DNA of 6,711 nt from Deltaproteobacteria bacterium (GTDB taxonomy: Bacteria > Desulfobacterota > Desulfobacteria > Desulfobacterales > SG8-13): assembly GCA_024639205.1 (NCBI GenBank), contig JAHEIV010000165.1, positions 1 to 6,711 of the forward strand. The letters are read 5' to 3'. This document shows, in pieces, positions 5,626 to 6,711 of the stretch (the stretch's first letter is position 1; every line of letters begins with the position of its first letter). A program made the position numbers and the translations under genes. The notes below the pieces were generated by a model. That model searched no databases. It was not told the DNA's origin and was given only the letters and a program-made list of their open reading frames with translations.

Positions 5626-6711
5626 CTCTGCCAGATTAAAACGGATAACGGCACTCTGGAGCTTGCCGCAGTCGTACTGCTGACAGAATTCTTTCATTTC
5701 GAGGCTCTCCGCCGGCAGCTTTTCCAGCGGAGCCGATTCCAGGTAACTTCGTCCGGTAACTTTCAGGTGCAGCATGAGGTCCTTTTGATGGTTAAACTGC
5801 ATATTGCGCTGATCGAGGATGTATTCGAAAATCGATCGGGCCCTTCTGTAACTTAAATCCATGTTATAGTTCAGGGCCGCGCGCGTTTCCTTGTTCAGTG
5901 TTTTGGGATTGACGTATTTGCCGAGATAAATCGGTGACGCAAATCCAACCACTTCGATCGAGGAGATGAATTTGTCCACATCGCTCTCAGCGAACAGGCT
6001 ATTGGCATACACCGGTATGATTTTGCGCAGGTAGGCCTTCATTTCGGGTTTTAATTTCGAGCTGTCAAATTCAAAGTAGGCCTCGTTAAACGGCAGCGTA
6101 ACCTCGCCGGTAGCCTCGTCGATTTGCGCATCGATGCCGTGCTTGTTAAAATTATCTTTTAGGCTGGCAACGATGTTTTGCTTCAGCTGCTCCTTGGCCT
6201 CGATGTCATCGAGCTTGTCCTGCAGGACTTTCTGGTCTTCTGCCAGCTTGGCGATTTGATCTTCGGCCGCGCCTTTTTCTTTCGCCAGCTTGCCGAGCTC
6301 GCCCTTGGTTTTCCCCAGCTCTTTTTGCAAAGCTCCCTGGCCGGCCAGCAGCTTATCTTTTTCTTGTGCGGCGTCAGCCAATCCTTTTTCCAGGCCCTTC
6401 AGCTTGTCCTGGCTCTCGCCGAGCGCCGCCTGCAGTGCCTGCTGTTCGCCCAGCAGCTTGTCTTTTTCTCCTTCGGCGGCGGCTTTATCCTTTTCCAGGC
6501 CCTTCAGCTTGTCCTGGCTCTCACCGAGCGCCGCCTGCAGTGCCTGCTGTTCGCCCAGCAGCTTGTCTTTTTCTCCTTCGGTGGCGGCTTTATCCTTTTC
6601 CAGGCCCTTCAGCTTGTCCTGGCTCTCACCGAGCGCCGCCTGCAGTTTTGCCTGGTCGCCCAGCAGTTTGTCTTTTTCTCCCTCGGCGGCGGCTTTGTCC
6701 TTTTCCAGGCC
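5623..6711 (-). CDS. OmpA/MotB-like protein with long repetitive coiled-coil region (5' end outside window)
   Basis: The frame is open to the window edge, so at least 362 C-terminal residues are visible and the N-terminus, with any signal or membrane anchor, is missing. An apparent start at 6381 is only an in-frame TTG inside the repeat region. Fragment residues 1-175 are five 35-residue repeat units, rich in K, E, Q, A and L and predicted helical. From about 200 an OmpA-like domain follows: the first strand and helix with YFEFDSSKLKPEMKAYL (212-228), the second strand IEVVGFASPIY (252-262), the helix LSYRRARSIFEYIL (286-299, matching the LSxRRA motif that includes the peptidoglycan-contacting Arg), and LKVTGRSY (316-323). 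The Asp of the usual GHTD motif is replaced (GFAS). Two cysteines, C343 and C348, lie near the end. Beside a MotA/ExbB-type gene, it should be the stator or peptidoglycan-anchoring partner, as MotB, TolR/Pal or ZorB are. Function beyond that is inference. Confidence 0.85.
   Translation of the reverse strand, partial: GLEKDKAAAEGEKDKLLGDQAKLQAALGESQDKLKGLEKDKAATEGEKDKLLGEQQALQAALGESQDKLKGLEKDKAAAEGEKDKLLGEQQALQAALGESQDKLKGLEKGLADAAQEKDKLLAGQGALQKELGKTKGELGKLAKEKGAAEDQIAKLAEDQKVLQDKLDDIEAKEQLKQNIVASLKDNFNKHGIDAQIDEATGEVTLPFNEAYFEFDSSKLKPEMKAYLRKIIPVYANSLFAESDVDKFISSIEVVGFASPIYLGKYVNPKTLNKETRAALNYNMDLSYRRARSIFEYILDQRNMQFNHQKDLMLHLKVTGRSYLESAPLEKLPAESLEMKEFCQQYDCGKLQSAVIRFNLAE
6187..6711 (-). repeat. 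105-bp in-frame tandem repeat encoding 35-residue helical units
   Basis: The motif CAGGCCCTTCAGCTTG (plus strand) starts at 6391, 6496 and 6601, and its first bases recur at 6706, an exact 105-bp period that continues past the window edge. Copies 6391-6495 and 6496-6600 differ at 2 of 105 positions; 6601-6705 differs from its neighbour at about 10, many silent. Two further units (6292-6396 and 6187-6291) are recognisable only at protein level, so divergence grows towards the OmpA domain. Each unit equals five heptads, with L or A at unit positions 2, 9, 16 and 23, so copy-number change would keep the helical register. Confidence 0.93.

Noticed and set aside
6379..6381. TTG start codon for the OmpA-like gene
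   Set aside because: The frame stays open to the window edge and the upstream codons continue the same 35-residue repeat, so this is an internal leucine.
3958..6711. Zorya anti-phage system
   Set aside because: The channel plus OmpA-like pair recalls ZorA/ZorB, but the channel protein lacks the long ZorA tail, gene order is reversed, and no ZorC, ZorD helicase or ZorE nuclease follows. The upstream side is not visible, so a defence role is not excluded.
6391..6711. CRISPR array or intergenic satellite
   Set aside because: The 105-bp units are directly adjacent with no spacers, stay in frame with the OmpA domain, and differ partly at silent positions, so they are a coding repeat.

Overview
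The window looks like a Gram-negative bacterial chromosome of moderate GC. The mix of genes (a ProA with a P5C-synthetase-like C-terminus, a VKOR-thioredoxin fusion protein, a solitary MreB paralogue and an OmpA/MotA-type envelope pair) suggests Desulfobacterota (former Deltaproteobacteria). That assignment is inferred from protein style and no marker gene proves it.

Layout. Bases 1-51 may be the last codons of a plus-strand gene. A minus-strand intrinsic terminator (101-136) closes proA (176-1459, minus), which encodes gamma-glutamyl phosphate reductase of proline synthesis. A 306-bp divergent intergenic region (1460-1765) holds a 34-bp imperfect palindrome close to proA and a sigma70-like promoter in front of a plus-strand VKOR-thioredoxin gene (1766-2686), which should make periplasmic disulfide bonds. 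That gene runs tail to tail into a minus-strand mreB-type actin gene (2634-3707), with a 53-bp overlap. The MreB has its own candidate promoter (3748-3775) and no mreC or mreD after it.

Bases 3958-6711 are a minus-strand cluster that enters from the right edge. In order of transcription it holds: (1) an OmpA/MotB-like protein, 5' truncated, whose visible N-terminal half is a 35-residue (105-bp) tandem repeat predicted to form a long helical rod; (2) a three-TM MotA/TolQ/ExbB-type channel protein, translationally coupled to the first gene through an overlapping Shine-Dalgarno; (3) a four-TM membrane protein that I do not recognise. An ion-channel subunit next to a peptidoglycan-binding-type subunit is the hallmark of ion-driven rotary or force-generating envelope machines (MotAB, TolQR-Pal, ExbBD, ZorAB). 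This arrangement matches none of them exactly: the OmpA-like gene comes first, the channel protein lacks a long cytoplasmic tail, no ZorC/D/E-like gene follows, and the rod is built of nearly identical repeats.

The three-gene cluster is the best candidate for an undescribed system. The MreB paralogue, which has lost the second Glu of the family's EEP motif, is the next most interesting item. The remaining genes are ordinary housekeeping or envelope functions.
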